From an uncultured Collinsella sp. (GTDB lineage: Bacteria; Actinomycetota; Coriobacteriia; Coriobacteriales; Coriobacteriaceae): DNA of 64,000 nt. The stretch's first letter is position 1; the number at the start of each line of letters is the position of its first letter. The notes under the pieces were generated by a model. The model worked only from the letters and a program-made list of their open reading frames with translations, was not told the origin of the DNA and ran no database searches. The stretch lies in contig CAAFPY010000014.1 in the NCBI GenBank assembly GCA_900764955.1, positions 8,433 through 72,432 of the forward strand, given 5' to 3'. This document shows, in pieces, positions 17,598 through 26,047 of the stretch. Both the position numbers and the translations under genes were made by a program.

Positions 17598-18959
17598 CTA
17601 CAGAATAAAACGAAGGATGTCGGAACGAAGCATATAGACAAACAGCAGTGCAAAGAGCGCGATGCCGACATAGCTGACGATTGTCTGCACTTTGAGCGGC
17701 AGCTCGCGGCCCGCAATCTTTTGAATGATCTCAATAAGCAGCTTACCGCCATCGAGTGGTGGGATGGGCAGCAGGTTCATAAAGCCAAGCGAGAACGAAA
17801 TGAGGGCGGCAAAGGAAAGGAACGTGGCAGGGCCGGCAGCAGCGGCCTGTGAGGACATAACGCTAATACCCACGATCGAAGAAGACTGATCGAGAATCTC
17901 CATCGTATGCTGCGGCTGGAGCAGGCGCAGCACGCCATCCGCTGTCTGCACGACATAGGAGAACGACAGGCGAGCCGACGTGATGGGGTCTAAACGGACC
18001 ACCTGCGTAGAGGCATACACACCCAGGCGCTCGTCCTCTTTGAGCGCAACCGTGGTCGAATGCTGCTTGCCGTCACGCTCGTACTCGATGGCGATATCGT
18101 CCTTACCGGCGGCCTTGCCGATGGCATCGTAGACATCCATCCAAGTAGAACATGAGACACCGTCAACCGAAAGGATCGCATCACCGGCCTCGATACCCGC
18201 CTTGGCGGCAATAGACCCCTCGTCAACCTGACCGATCGCGTTGGTATCCATCGGCACGGTGACACCCGCAATGGAATAGATGCTCATAAGGAGCAAAAAA
18301 CCCGTCAAGATATTGACGATAATGCCTGCGAGCAGCATAAAGGCGCGCTTGAGAAAGCCTTGGCCAAGATAGGTGTGCGAGCGTTCTTGCGCAAGGAACT
18401 CGGCCTCGCCGCACGGCAGCTCCCACACATCGCCCTCGGCAGTCGCATGTTCGCGATCGAAACGGCGACCATCAAAGGTGGTATAGCCTGCCTTGTCTCG
18501 CGGCAACGTCTGATATTTGGTGGGATAGTAGCTCGGCGAGGGCTTCTCCCCTTCCTCATACCAGGGCGCGATGGAGCCCCAGCCCAGCAAAAGGGCGCAT
18601 GCCTCGAGCACATCCTCCTCGGAAAGCTCGAGCTCGGCAGCAAGGTCGGCCACGGTCACGCGACCATGACGATAGATAGCCGCGAGCACGCGGTCGGCGC
18701 ACGAAACATCGGTCGGATCCATACCGCAGATGGCAGCGTAGCCACCCAGCAGCAGCGGGGTCACGCCAAACTTGGTTCCAATGCGACGCGACGTGTAATG
18801 GATGTCAAAGCGGCACGGCAGACCCAAAAAGAACTCGGTCACACGGACGCCGCAGGCACGCGCCGCCAAAAAGTGGCCGCCCTCGTGCAAAAACACGAGG
18901 ACGGAAAGCATCAGCAGGCCCCAAAAGACCGATGAGAGAACGCTCAGAACAGTATCCAT
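17598..18959 (-). CDS. rseP: RIP metalloprotease RseP with inserted winged-helix-like domain
   Basis: 453 aa site-2-type intramembrane protease. The zinc motif HEGGH is at 25-29 in the first helix, GGYAAICG at about 72-79, a PDZ domain at about 235-320, and the third ligand motif PPLDGGKL at about 400. It cleaves membrane substrates such as anti-sigma factors or signal peptides. Unusually, about 100 residues (86-200) separate GGYAAICG from the next helix; part of this (CADRVLAAIYRHGRVTVADL and on) reads like a helix-turn-helix. ATG at 18959 was taken; a TTG five codons upstream sits too close to AAGGA. Confidence 0.93.
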   Translation of the reverse strand: MDTVLSVLSSVFWGLLMLSVLVFLHEGGHFLAARACGVRVTEFFLGLPCRFDIHYTSRRIGTKFGVTPLLLGGYAAICGMDPTDVSCADRVLAAIYRHGRVTVADLAAELELSEEDVLEACALLLGWGSIAPWYEEGEKPSPSYYPTKYQTLPRDKAGYTTFDGRRFDREHATAEGDVWELPCGEAEFLAQERSHTYLGQGFLKRAFMLLAGIIVNILTGFLLLMSIYSIAGVTVPMDTNAIGQVDEGSIAAKAGIEAGDAILSVDGVSCSTWMDVYDAIGKAAGKDDIAIEYERDGKQHSTTVALKEDERLGVYASTQVVRLDPITSARLSFSYVVQTADGVLRLLQPQHTMEILDQSSSIVGISVMSSQAAAAGPATFLSFAALISFSLGFMNLLPIPPLDGGKLLIEIIQKIAGRELPLKVQTIVSYVGIALFALLFVYMLRSDILRFIL

Positions 18960-18984
18960 AAAACGAAAAAGCAATCCTTATGGG

Positions 18985-20172
18985 TTAGGAACGGGTTGCG
19001 GCGAGCACCTGCGCAGCCTTTTCACGCGCCCACGCGTCGATGTCGCGAAGCTGCTCAAACGAATCGACCACCTGCATATCGTGGGCGTCCATGCAGGATT
19101 CCACAATGCGATCGATATCGGTAAAGCTGCAGCCATCGTGCAGGAAGGCATCGACGGCGACCTCGTTGGCGGCATTGAGCACGCACGGCATGGTGCCACC
19201 CGTCTTGCCGGCACGCTCGGCCAGTGCCAGACAGCGGAAGGTATCCATGTCGGCAGCATCAAACGTGAGCTGCCCCAGCTCGCGGAAATCGATACGAGGC
19301 GCCGGAGTATCCCAACGCTCGGGATACGAGAACGCGAACTGGATGGGAATACGCATGTCGGATGCACCGAGATGCGCCATCACGGAGCCGTCGGCGAACT
19401 CGACCATAGAGTGAATCTTGGACTGACGCTGCACGACCACGTTAATGAAATCGAGGTCGCAGTTAAACAGATGCATGGCCTCAATGCGCTCCAGGCCCTT
19501 GTTCATGAGGGTGGCGGAGTCAATGGTGATCTTGGCACCCATGGCCCACGTGGGATGCGCGAGGGCATCGGCACGCGTCACGCGATCGAGCTCGTCGCGC
19601 GTGCGGCCAAAGAACGGACCGCCCGAGCAGGTGAGCCAAATGCAGTGGGCCTCGCGCGGGTTCTCCCCCAGATAGCACTGGTAGATGGCGGAATGCTCAG
19701 AGTCGACCGGAATAAGCTGGCCCGGTTGCGCCAACGGCATAAGCAAGTCGCCACCGACGACGAGGGACTCCTTGTTGGCAAGGGCAAGGCGCTTATTCGA
19801 GGTCAAGGCCGCATGGCTCGCCTCGAGACCGGCGGCGCCCACAATAGCGACGAGCACGCAGTCGACATCGTCGCGACGCGCGAGCTCGCAAACCGCCTGC
19901 GCGCCAACGCCGAGCTGTGTGCCCTCGGGCAACTCCTGCAGCACGGCGTCATCGCCATGAGCGACATCGGCAACGGCAACCGCCGGAACCGAGAACTCGC
20001 GGGCAGCGGCAACGAGCTCCGAGGTGCTGGAATTAACGGACAGCGCCGTCACCTGCAGGCGATCGGCATGCTGGCGGCACACATCGAGCGCCTGGGTGCC
20101 GATAGAGCCCGTACAACCCAGGATGGCAACGCGAAGGCGTCCATCGGGGCCATACGTCGTCTGGAAGGACAT
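18985..20172 (-). CDS. dxr: 1-deoxy-D-xylulose 5-phosphate reductoisomerase
   Basis: 395 aa. The N-terminal NADPH-binding site GCTGSIG is near residue 20, the substrate region includes ANKESLV, and the metal ligands lie in PVDSEHSAI. The enzyme makes MEP, the committed precursor of the non-mevalonate pathway that also uses ispG. ATG shares a base with the cdsA stop (TAATG) and has GGAGG nine bases upstream. The gene order uppS-cdsA-dxr-rseP is widely conserved in bacteria. Confidence 0.96.
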   Translation of the reverse strand: MSFQTTYGPDGRLRVAILGCTGSIGTQALDVCRQHADRLQVTALSVNSSTSELVAAAREFSVPAVAVADVAHGDDAVLQELPEGTQLGVGAQAVCELARRDDVDCVLVAIVGAAGLEASHAALTSNKRLALANKESLVVGGDLLMPLAQPGQLIPVDSEHSAIYQCYLGENPREAHCIWLTCSGGPFFGRTRDELDRVTRADALAHPTWAMGAKITIDSATLMNKGLERIEAMHLFNCDLDFINVVVQRQSKIHSMVEFADGSVMAHLGASDMRIPIQFAFSYPERWDTPAPRIDFRELGQLTFDAADMDTFRCLALAERAGKTGGTMPCVLNAANEVAVDAFLHDGCSFTDIDRIVESCMDAHDMQVVDSFEQLRDIDAWAREKAAQVLAATRS

Positions 20173-21086
20173 TACAGCACGCCTCCGATCATCAGCAACA
20201 GCTGTGCGGTGATGCAACCGAAGATAAGCGAATCGCTACGATCGAGCATTCCGCCGTGGCCCGGGATAAGGTTGCCGGAATCCTTGACGCCCACACCGCG
20301 CTTGATGCGCGACTCGATAAGGTCGCCGATAACGCCCAGAATGGACACGACCACGCCGCACAGCAGCGCATAGGGCAGGCTGAGCTTGTAGAAGTGCGTC
20401 GCCCACAGGATGAGCCAAATCAAAACCGAGCCCAAGATGCCGCCGGCAAACCCCTCCCAGCTCTTTTTGGGGGAGATCTTGGGAACCATCTTGTGCTTGC
20501 CGATACGGCTGCCCACGATGTAGGCAAACGAATCGGAGACCCAAAGGGACGCGCAAACGCCCACTGAAAGCAGGGCGCCGGCAAAACCGGGCACGGCATC
20601 GCGCAGCAGCACGATAGCCGACAGCATAAAGCCAGTGTAGATGGGACCCATGAGCGTCACGGCCACATCAGAGATGCGGGTACGCGGCGACCAGACATAC
20701 CAAATGCCCACAGCGAGCATCAAGGCAAAAAGCAGGGCATTCAGCAACATCGAATCGCCCAACGCCGACAGCGGAAAGAGTACGGCGGCAGCGATACCCA
20801 TGCGCTCGTTAGCCATCTTGCCATCGAGCCTCGTCATACGGAAAAACTCATAGCAGCACAGACCGCTCATGACAGAAACAAAGATGGCCGTGGGCACGAT
20901 ACCCAAAACCAGGCACAGGATAAAGACAACGGCGTAGACGATACCGGCGGCGGCACGGGTGATAAAGCCCGCCAGCCACGAACCGGTGCCGCTCTTTGCT
21001 GCAGGTGCTCCCGCAGCGGCAGCCTTGCGCGCAGGCGCCGCGGAAACTGGCGTCTTGGGAGCAGATGCCTTGGGACGATCGGACAC
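20172..21086 (-). CDS. cdsA: Phosphatidate cytidylyltransferase
   Basis: 304 aa membrane enzyme making CDP-diacylglycerol for phospholipid synthesis. About seven hydrophobic helices are followed by the family signature near the C-terminus (GDLIESRIKRGVGVKD, then NLIPGHGGMLDRSDSL). The first 35 residues are an Ala/Pro/Lys-rich cytosolic tail of low complexity. GTG start with GGAGG seven bases upstream. The stop of uppS lies 2 nt before. Confidence 0.95.
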   Translation of the reverse strand: MSDRPKASAPKTPVSAAPARKAAAAGAPAAKSGTGSWLAGFITRAAAGIVYAVVFILCLVLGIVPTAIFVSVMSGLCCYEFFRMTRLDGKMANERMGIAAAVLFPLSALGDSMLLNALLFALMLAVGIWYVWSPRTRISDVAVTLMGPIYTGFMLSAIVLLRDAVPGFAGALLSVGVCASLWVSDSFAYIVGSRIGKHKMVPKISPKKSWEGFAGGILGSVLIWLILWATHFYKLSLPYALLCGVVVSILGVIGDLIESRIKRGVGVKDSGNLIPGHGGMLDRSDSLIFGCITAQLLLMIGGVL

Positions 21087-21088
21087 GA

Positions 21089-21883
21089 TTAAGCCTCCTC
21101 GGTCTTGCTCAGTCCACCAAACCTACGGTCACGGCCCTGATAGGCCAAAATGGCGTCGACAAGGCCCCAACGATCAAAGTCGGGCCAATAGGTATCGGTG
21201 ACGTAGAATTCGGAATAAGCCACCTGCCACAGCAGATAGTTCGAAAGGCGCAGCTCACCAGAGGTGCGAATCACAAGTTCGGGATCGGGAAGACCGGCGG
21301 TATAGAGGTGGGAAGCCACCATGTCGTCATCAATTGCGGCAGGATCGATCTTACCGGCGGCAGCGTCGGATGCGATCTGACGGACAGCGCGGGTAATCTC
21401 GGCACGCGCGCCGTAGTTGACGGCAAGCGCCAGCGTCATACCGGTGTGATCGGCGCACTCGGCAAGACCGCGCTCAAAAACGTCGCGAGTCTTCTTGGGC
21501 AGCGCGGAAATGTCACCCAAAAGGACTACGCGCACATTTTCGCGCTTCAGAAGCGGCAGCTCGTCGATAAACGTCTTGGCAAACAGGTGCATCAGAACGT
21601 TGACTTCGTGCTGCGGTCGATTCCAGTTTTCGGTCGAAAATGCATAGGCCGAAAGCACGTCGACGCCCAGGCGCACGCAGGCGGTAATGATCTCGCGCAG
21701 CGAGACGATACCCGCCTTGTGGCCCTCGGTGCGTGCAAGACCGCGCGACGTGGCCCAACGACCGTTGCCGTCCATGATGCACGAGATATGGTGCGGAATG
21801 TTATTGAGGTCAAGGTCGGAAAAACCGACGCCCGCAGGGGCGTCGGCAAAGTACTCGACCAGTTTATGCTCGTCGTATTGCAC
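21089..21883 (-). CDS. uppS: Isoprenyl transferase (undecaprenyl diphosphate synthase)
   Basis: 264 aa cis-prenyltransferase. The diphosphate-binding signature DGNGRWA begins at Asp38, with RTEGHKAG following. The C-terminal part has the conserved RTSGELRLSNYLLWQ (split here as RTSGELRLSN and YLLWQ). It extends farnesyl diphosphate to the C55 carrier lipid of peptidoglycan synthesis. GTG start with GGAG upstream. It sits between frr and cdsA as in many bacteria. Confidence 0.95.
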   Translation of the reverse strand: MQYDEHKLVEYFADAPAGVGFSDLDLNNIPHHISCIMDGNGRWATSRGLARTEGHKAGIVSLREIITACVRLGVDVLSAYAFSTENWNRPQHEVNVLMHLFAKTFIDELPLLKRENVRVVLLGDISALPKKTRDVFERGLAECADHTGMTLALAVNYGARAEITRAVRQIASDAAAGKIDPAAIDDDMVASHLYTAGLPDPELVIRTSGELRLSNYLLWQVAYSEFYVTDTYWPDFDRWGLVDAILAYQGRDRRFGGLSKTEEA

Positions 21884-21884
21884 C

Positions 21885-22421
21885 TTAGATCTCCATGACC
21901 TCGGCTTCTTTTTCCTTCAGAAGCTCCTCGACCTTGGCGACATATTCATCGGTATGCTTCTGGACCTTGGCCTGCTCGCGACGGACATCGTCCTCGGTGA
22001 GCTCCTCATCGCGCTCGAGCTTGTTGTTGAAGTCGCGACGGATGTTACGGATAGACACCTTGGCCTGCTCGGCGTACTCGCGGCACTCCTTGACGAGCTC
22101 GCGACGGCGCTCCTCAGTGGGAGCCGGGAACGGAAGACGAACGACGGTGCCATCGGAGTTGGGGGTAATACCCAGATCGGAAGCGCCGATGGCCTTGACG
22201 ATAGCATTGATGAGCGCCTTATCCCACGGCTCGATGAGCAGCATGTGAGCCTCGGGGGTCTTGACGGCGGCAACCTGCGTGACCGGCGTGGGGACACCGT
22301 AATAATCGACGGTGATGTCGGACAGAATGTTGGCGTTGGCACGACCGGTACGGACCTTGGAGAAGTTATGCTTGAGGGACTCGAGCGACTTGTCCATATG
22401 GGCGGTGATGTTCTCTGCCAT
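21885..22421 (-). CDS. frr: Ribosome recycling factor
   Basis: 178 aa, slightly shorter than the usual 185. The family features are the N-terminal KVRTGRANANIL, the central WDKALINAIVKAI and LPFPAPTEERRREL, and the C-terminal long helix (QAKVSIRNIRRDFN). With EF-G it splits the post-termination ribosome. ATG follows AGGAGGATTAAGC, and pyrH ends 2 nt upstream. Confidence 0.97.
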   Translation of the reverse strand: MAENITAHMDKSLESLKHNFSKVRTGRANANILSDITVDYYGVPTPVTQVAAVKTPEAHMLLIEPWDKALINAIVKAIGASDLGITPNSDGTVVRLPFPAPTEERRRELVKECREYAEQAKVSIRNIRRDFNNKLERDEELTEDDVRREQAKVQKHTDEYVAKVEELLKEKEAEVMEI

Positions 22422-22423
22422 GC

Positions 22424-23146
22424 TTAATCCTCCTGATAGACGAGCGTGCCGACGGGCTCACCCGCGAGCGCGCGCTTGACGGTGTCCTCGCCATCGATGT
22501 TGAGGACCAAAATAGGCATACGGTTATCCTGGCACAGGGCCGTAGCCGTGGAATCCATAACCTGCAGACCGCGAACGAGAACCTCGTGATAGGTAATCTT
22601 GTCAAAACGGACGGCATCGGCGCACTTGACGGGATCCTTGTCGTAGATGCCGTCAACCTTGGTGGCTTTAATCAGAATCTCGGCGCCGATCTCGCACGCA
22701 CGAAGAGCCGCGGCGGTGTCGGTCGTAAAGTACGGATTGCCCGAACCGGCGGCAAAAATAACGACGTTGCCCTTGGAAAGGTGGTTGATGGCGCGACGGC
22801 GAATATAGGGCTCGCAGATCTCGTTCATCTGGATAGCGCTCATCACACGGCAGGGAACGTCGTTATGCTCGAAAGCATCCTGCAGGGCGAGCGCGTTCAT
22901 AACGGTCGCGAGCATGCCCATGTAGTCGGCCTGAGCACGCTCCATGCCACCGGCAGCGCCTGCCATGCCGCGGAAAATATTGCCGCCGCCGACAACGACG
23001 CCGACCTCATGGCCAACGGCGAGCAGCTCCTTGACCTGCTTGGCAAGATGATCGGTAACCTTGGGGTCGATGCCATATTGGCCGTCGCCCATCAGCGCTT
23101 CGCCGGAAAGCTTAAGAAGCACTCGTTTATATCGGATGTCGGACAA
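22424..23146 (-). CDS. pyrH: UMP kinase
   Basis: 240 aa amino-acid-kinase-fold enzyme that phosphorylates UMP to UDP. The N-terminal [10 protein letters not shown], the glycine-rich [11 protein letters not shown] and the UMP-binding [13 protein letters not shown] are present. TTG start, eight bases after AAGGAGG. First gene after the tsf terminator. TATCAT in the spacer near 23180 may be a -10, but I see no matching -35. Confidence 0.96.
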   Translation of the reverse strand: MSDIRYKRVLLKLSGEALMGDGQYGIDPKVTDHLAKQVKELLAVGHEVGVVVGGGNIFRGMAGAAGGMERAQADYMGMLATVMNALALQDAFEHNDVPCRVMSAIQMNEICEPYIRRRAINHLSKGNVVIFAAGSGNPYFTTDTAAALRACEIGAEILIKATKVDGIYDKDPVKCADAVRFDKITYHEVLVRGLQVMDSTATALCQDNRMPILVLNIDGEDTVKRALAGEPVGTLVYQED

Positions 23147-23203
23147 AGCGATCCTCCTTTAATTAGACTCTCAATATGATATCAAAGGCTCTGATAAGAG
23201 CCA

Positions 23204-23240
23204 TGAAAAAGCAGGCTGTGAGTAAAACCCACAGCCTGCT
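23204..23240 (-). terminator. rpsB-tsf terminator
   Basis: AGCAGGCTGTG at 23210-23220 pairs perfectly with CACAGCCTGCT at 23230-23240, with a 9-nt loop, and TTTTTC follows on the minus strand. It separates the rpsB-tsf transcript from pyrH. Confidence 0.92.
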
Positions 23241-23263
23241 CATTACCAGCTACAAGAGCTTAT

Positions 23264-24133
23264 TTACTCGCCACGGACCAGACGGTCAAAGGCAACGACG
23301 GTAATGGTGTCGCCGAGCTCCTTGGAGACCTGCTCAGCGTACTTCTTGATGGTGAGGGAGCTGTCCTTGATGAACTCCTGCTCGGTGAGCACGGACTGCT
23401 TGTAGAACTTCTCCAGACGGCCAACAGCCATCTTCTCCTGGATAGCCTCGGGCTTGCCGGACTCGGCAGCCTGGGCCATGTAGATCTGCTTCTCGTGCTC
23501 GACGGTCTCGGCCGGAACCTGATCGCGGGTAGCGCAGATCGGGGCGACGGCGGCAACCTGAAGGGCAACGTCGTGAGCGAAGGTCTTGAAGGACTCAGCC
23601 TGAGCGGTCTCGGCCTTCTCGAAGGCGAACTCGACGAGGACGCCGATCTTACCACCCATGTGGATGTAAGAAGCGAGCGCGCCGTTCTCGGCCTTGCGGG
23701 CAGCGAAGCGGGAGATCTTCATGTTCTCGCCCATGATGTGAATCATCTCGGTGAGCTCGGAGGAAACGGTCTCCTCGCCCATCGGCTTCTCGAGCAGAGC
23801 ATCGACATCGGCCGGCTCGGTGGTGGCGACAACCTCGGCGACCTTGGAAGCAAAGCCGGTGAACTTGGCGTTGGAGCCAACGAAGTCGGTCTCGCAGGAG
23901 AGCTCGAGCAGAGCGCCGGTCTTGCCATCCTCGGAGACGAACGCGGCTACAGCGCCCTCGTTGGTCTCGCGGCCAGCCTTCTTGGCAGCCTTGGCGAGAC
24001 CGTTCTTACGAAGAACGTCGACAGCGGCGTCCATGTCGCCGTCAGCCTCGACGAGAGCCTTCTTGCACTCCATCATCGGGGAGTCGGTCATCTCGCGGAG
24101 CTGCTTGACCATAGCGGCGGTAATCTGGGCCAT
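23264..24133 (-). CDS. tsf: Elongation factor Ts
   Basis: 289 aa. The N-terminal UBA-like domain has LREMTDSPMMECKKAL (MTDSPMMECKKAL in the usual place), followed by the conserved GLAKAAKKAGR and ETDFVGSN. It exchanges GDP for GTP on EF-Tu. ATG at 24133 follows AAAGGAACCACA; an in-frame start five codons upstream overlaps that site. Cotranscribed with rpsB (45-nt gap). Confidence 0.97.
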   Translation of the reverse strand: MAQITAAMVKQLREMTDSPMMECKKALVEADGDMDAAVDVLRKNGLAKAAKKAGRETNEGAVAAFVSEDGKTGALLELSCETDFVGSNAKFTGFASKVAEVVATTEPADVDALLEKPMGEETVSSELTEMIHIMGENMKISRFAARKAENGALASYIHMGGKIGVLVEFAFEKAETAQAESFKTFAHDVALQVAAVAPICATRDQVPAETVEHEKQIYMAQAAESGKPEAIQEKMAVGRLEKFYKQSVLTEQEFIKDSSLTIKKYAEQVSKELGDTITVVAFDRLVRGE

Positions 24134-24178
24134 TGTGGTTCCTTTCAAAGAGATGAAAAAGAATTAACTAAGACTGAT

Positions 24179-24907
24179 TTACTCGGCCTTGGGCTCAGCG
24201 GCCATCTCGGCCTCGGGGACCTGCTCCTTGCCGGAGCCAGCGAGGCAGGCGTCAGCCATGAGCTCGCACATAAGGGTGACAGCAGAGATAGCGTCATCGT
24301 TGCAGGGGATGCCGTACTCGACCTCGTCGGGATCGGAGTTGGTATCGATCAGAGCGACGACGGGGATGTTCAGGCGCTGAGCCTCCTTGATGGCGTTCTC
24401 CTCGCGCTTGGTGTCGATGACGAAGAGAGCCTGGGGCAGACCCTTCATGTCGCGGGCACCACCGAGGTTGGTCTGGAGCTTGGTGAGCTCCTTGCCGAGA
24501 ACAGCCTGCTCCTTCTTGGGGAGCACTGCCATGCGACCGTCCTCGACCATGGCCTCGAGCTCCTCCATGCGGTTGATGCGGGAGCGGATGGTGACGAAGT
24601 TGGTCAGCATACCGCCGAGCCAACGCTGGTTGATATAAGGCATGTTGGCGCGCTCAGCGGCGTTCTTGACGGCCTCCTGAGCCTGCTTCTTGGTGCCGAC
24701 GAACAGCACATTGCCACCCTTGGCGACGTTCTTGACGAAAGTGTAGGCCTGGTCGGCGTCGAGGATGGTCTGCTTGAGGTCGAGGATGTAGATGCCGTTG
24801 CGCTCACCGAAGATGAACGGCTTCATCTTGGGGTTCCAGCGACGGGTCTGGTGACCGAAGTGGCAGCCGGCCTCGAGCAGGGTGCGGATATTAATCTTGG
24901 TAGCCAT
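24179..24907 (-). CDS. rpsB: 30S ribosomal protein S2
   Basis: 242 aa. The N-terminus ([20 protein letters not shown]) and the central [13 protein letters not shown] and [13 protein letters not shown] are the conserved S2 blocks. A short Glu/Ala-rich tail ends the protein. ATG follows AGGAGGTTTAAC. A leader of about 130 nt with several small stems precedes it; rpsB leaders are often bound by S2 for autoregulation, but I cannot identify a specific site. Confidence 0.97.
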   Translation of the reverse strand: MATKINIRTLLEAGCHFGHQTRRWNPKMKPFIFGERNGIYILDLKQTILDADQAYTFVKNVAKGGNVLFVGTKKQAQEAVKNAAERANMPYINQRWLGGMLTNFVTIRSRINRMEELEAMVEDGRMAVLPKKEQAVLGKELTKLQTNLGGARDMKGLPQALFVIDTKREENAIKEAQRLNIPVVALIDTNSDPDEVEYGIPCNDDAISAVTLMCELMADACLAGSGKEQVPEAEMAAEPKAE

Positions 24908-25048
24908 GTTAAACCTCCTGTGGTTTGCCTCCGCGCGGGGTCATCCTCCAAAACCAACCCGGACATGTGCTACCAAAGCCCGGGCACCACGGTATGAAGT
25001 AGCCGCGCGTGCGTGATAAAAACATGTTGCCGTGAAGCAACCCGATGA

Positions 25049-25077
25049 ATGATAGCAGGAATGCTTCTTCCTGCCAA
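25049..25077 (-). promoter_or_regulatory. rpsB-tsf promoter
   Basis: TTGGCA (25072-25077) and TATCAT (25049-25054) are separated by exactly 17 bp. Transcription would start near 25042 and give a leader of about 135 nt, including a GTTGC-TTCAC-GGCAAC hairpin. Confidence 0.8.
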
Positions 25078-25126
25078 CCCGCAATCAAAACCACACACCT
25101 GAGTGCGGCGCGGGACGTCCCAGCCA

Positions 25127-26047
25127 CTATTCGCCGCGGGGATGGGCTTGAGCCACAGCCCGCTTAAGCCGATCGGGTGTGAGATGCGTGTAGATCTGCG
25201 TCGTGGACAGGCTCGCATGACCTAGCAGCTCTTGAACCGAGCGCAGGTCCGCGCCGCCCTCGAGCAAGTCGGTCGCAAAGGTATGGCGCATCGCATGCGG
25301 GGCGATGTCGGCCGGAATGCCGGCGAGCGTCGCCAGAGTATGAAACCGCCGCCTGAGCATGGCGGCACTCATGCGATTACCGCGCGCCGATATAAGCAGT
25401 GGATGCGGCCCGGTAGCGGGGTCACGACGCTTTGCCTGAGCGAGCAACTCCGGCCTCCCATCCTCGATATAGAGACGCGTCGCCTCGAGCGCACGACGAT
25501 ACAGAGGGACGATACGTTCTTTGCTCCCCTTGCCCCACAGGCGCAGCGTGCGTTCGGACCACGCAATGGACTCCACATTGAGTGCTGCGAGCTCAGAGAT
25601 ACGGGCGCCCGAGGCATAGAGCAGCTCGAGCATCGCCGCATCGCGCAGTCCCGCGGGTGTTGAGGTATCAGGCGTCTTGAGCAGCGCCTCCACCTGTTGG
25701 GTCGTCAGCACACCGGGTAGATCGCGCGGGAGCTTGGGCGAGGAAATTGCCGAGACCACATCGCCCTCCACGACCCCCTCGGCAGCCATCCATCGATAGA
25801 GCGATCGGATAGCCGACAGATGCGCCGCAAGCGTTCGGGGAGCCACCTGCTCACGCGAAAGCTCGGCAAGATAGCGACGAATGGTGCGCACGTCGGCAGC
25901 GAAAGCATCGATATCCTCGCGCTCGCACCAGGCAGCAAAGCGCTCCAGCCTCGAGCCATAGGCCGTCACCGTGTTGGGAGAAAGTCCCTCGACACGTGAG
26001 ATATAGGCGATAAACGAGTCGACGGTGTCGTACAGGTCAAAGGCTAT
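25127..26047 (-). CDS. xerC: Tyrosine recombinase XerC-like, apparent ATA start
   Basis: 306 aa if begun at ATA. The N-terminal core-binding domain (DSFIAYISRVEGLSPNTVTA) is followed by the catalytic domain with Arg149 (GARISELAAL), a Lys in GKGSKER, His251 and Arg254 (PHAMRHTFATDLL), His277 (LGHASLSTTQ) and nucleophile Tyr286 (IYTHL). It resolves chromosome dimers at dif, presumably with a partner. The first ATG/GTG/TTG in frame is a GTG at 25969, which would remove half of the first domain helices. ATA at 26047 lies nine bases after GGAGG and overlaps the trmFO stop. Confidence 0.88.
   Translation of the reverse strand: MAFDLYDTVDSFIAYISRVEGLSPNTVTAYGSRLERFAAWCEREDIDAFAADVRTIRRYLAELSREQVAPRTLAAHLSAIRSLYRWMAAEGVVEGDVVSAISSPKLPRDLPGVLTTQQVEALLKTPDTSTPAGLRDAAMLELLYASGARISELAALNVESIAWSERTLRLWGKGSKERIVPLYRRALEATRLYIEDGRPELLAQAKRRDPATGPHPLLISARGNRMSAAMLRRRFHTLATLAGIPADIAPHAMRHTFATDLLEGGADLRSVQELLGHASLSTTQIYTHLTPDRLKRAVAQAHPRGE

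Noticed and set aside
16502..17752. Longer ispG beginning far inside rseP
   Set aside because: The extra 56 codons overlap the rseP 3' end in another frame, show no family similarity, and a well-spaced ribosome site marks the TTG at 17584.
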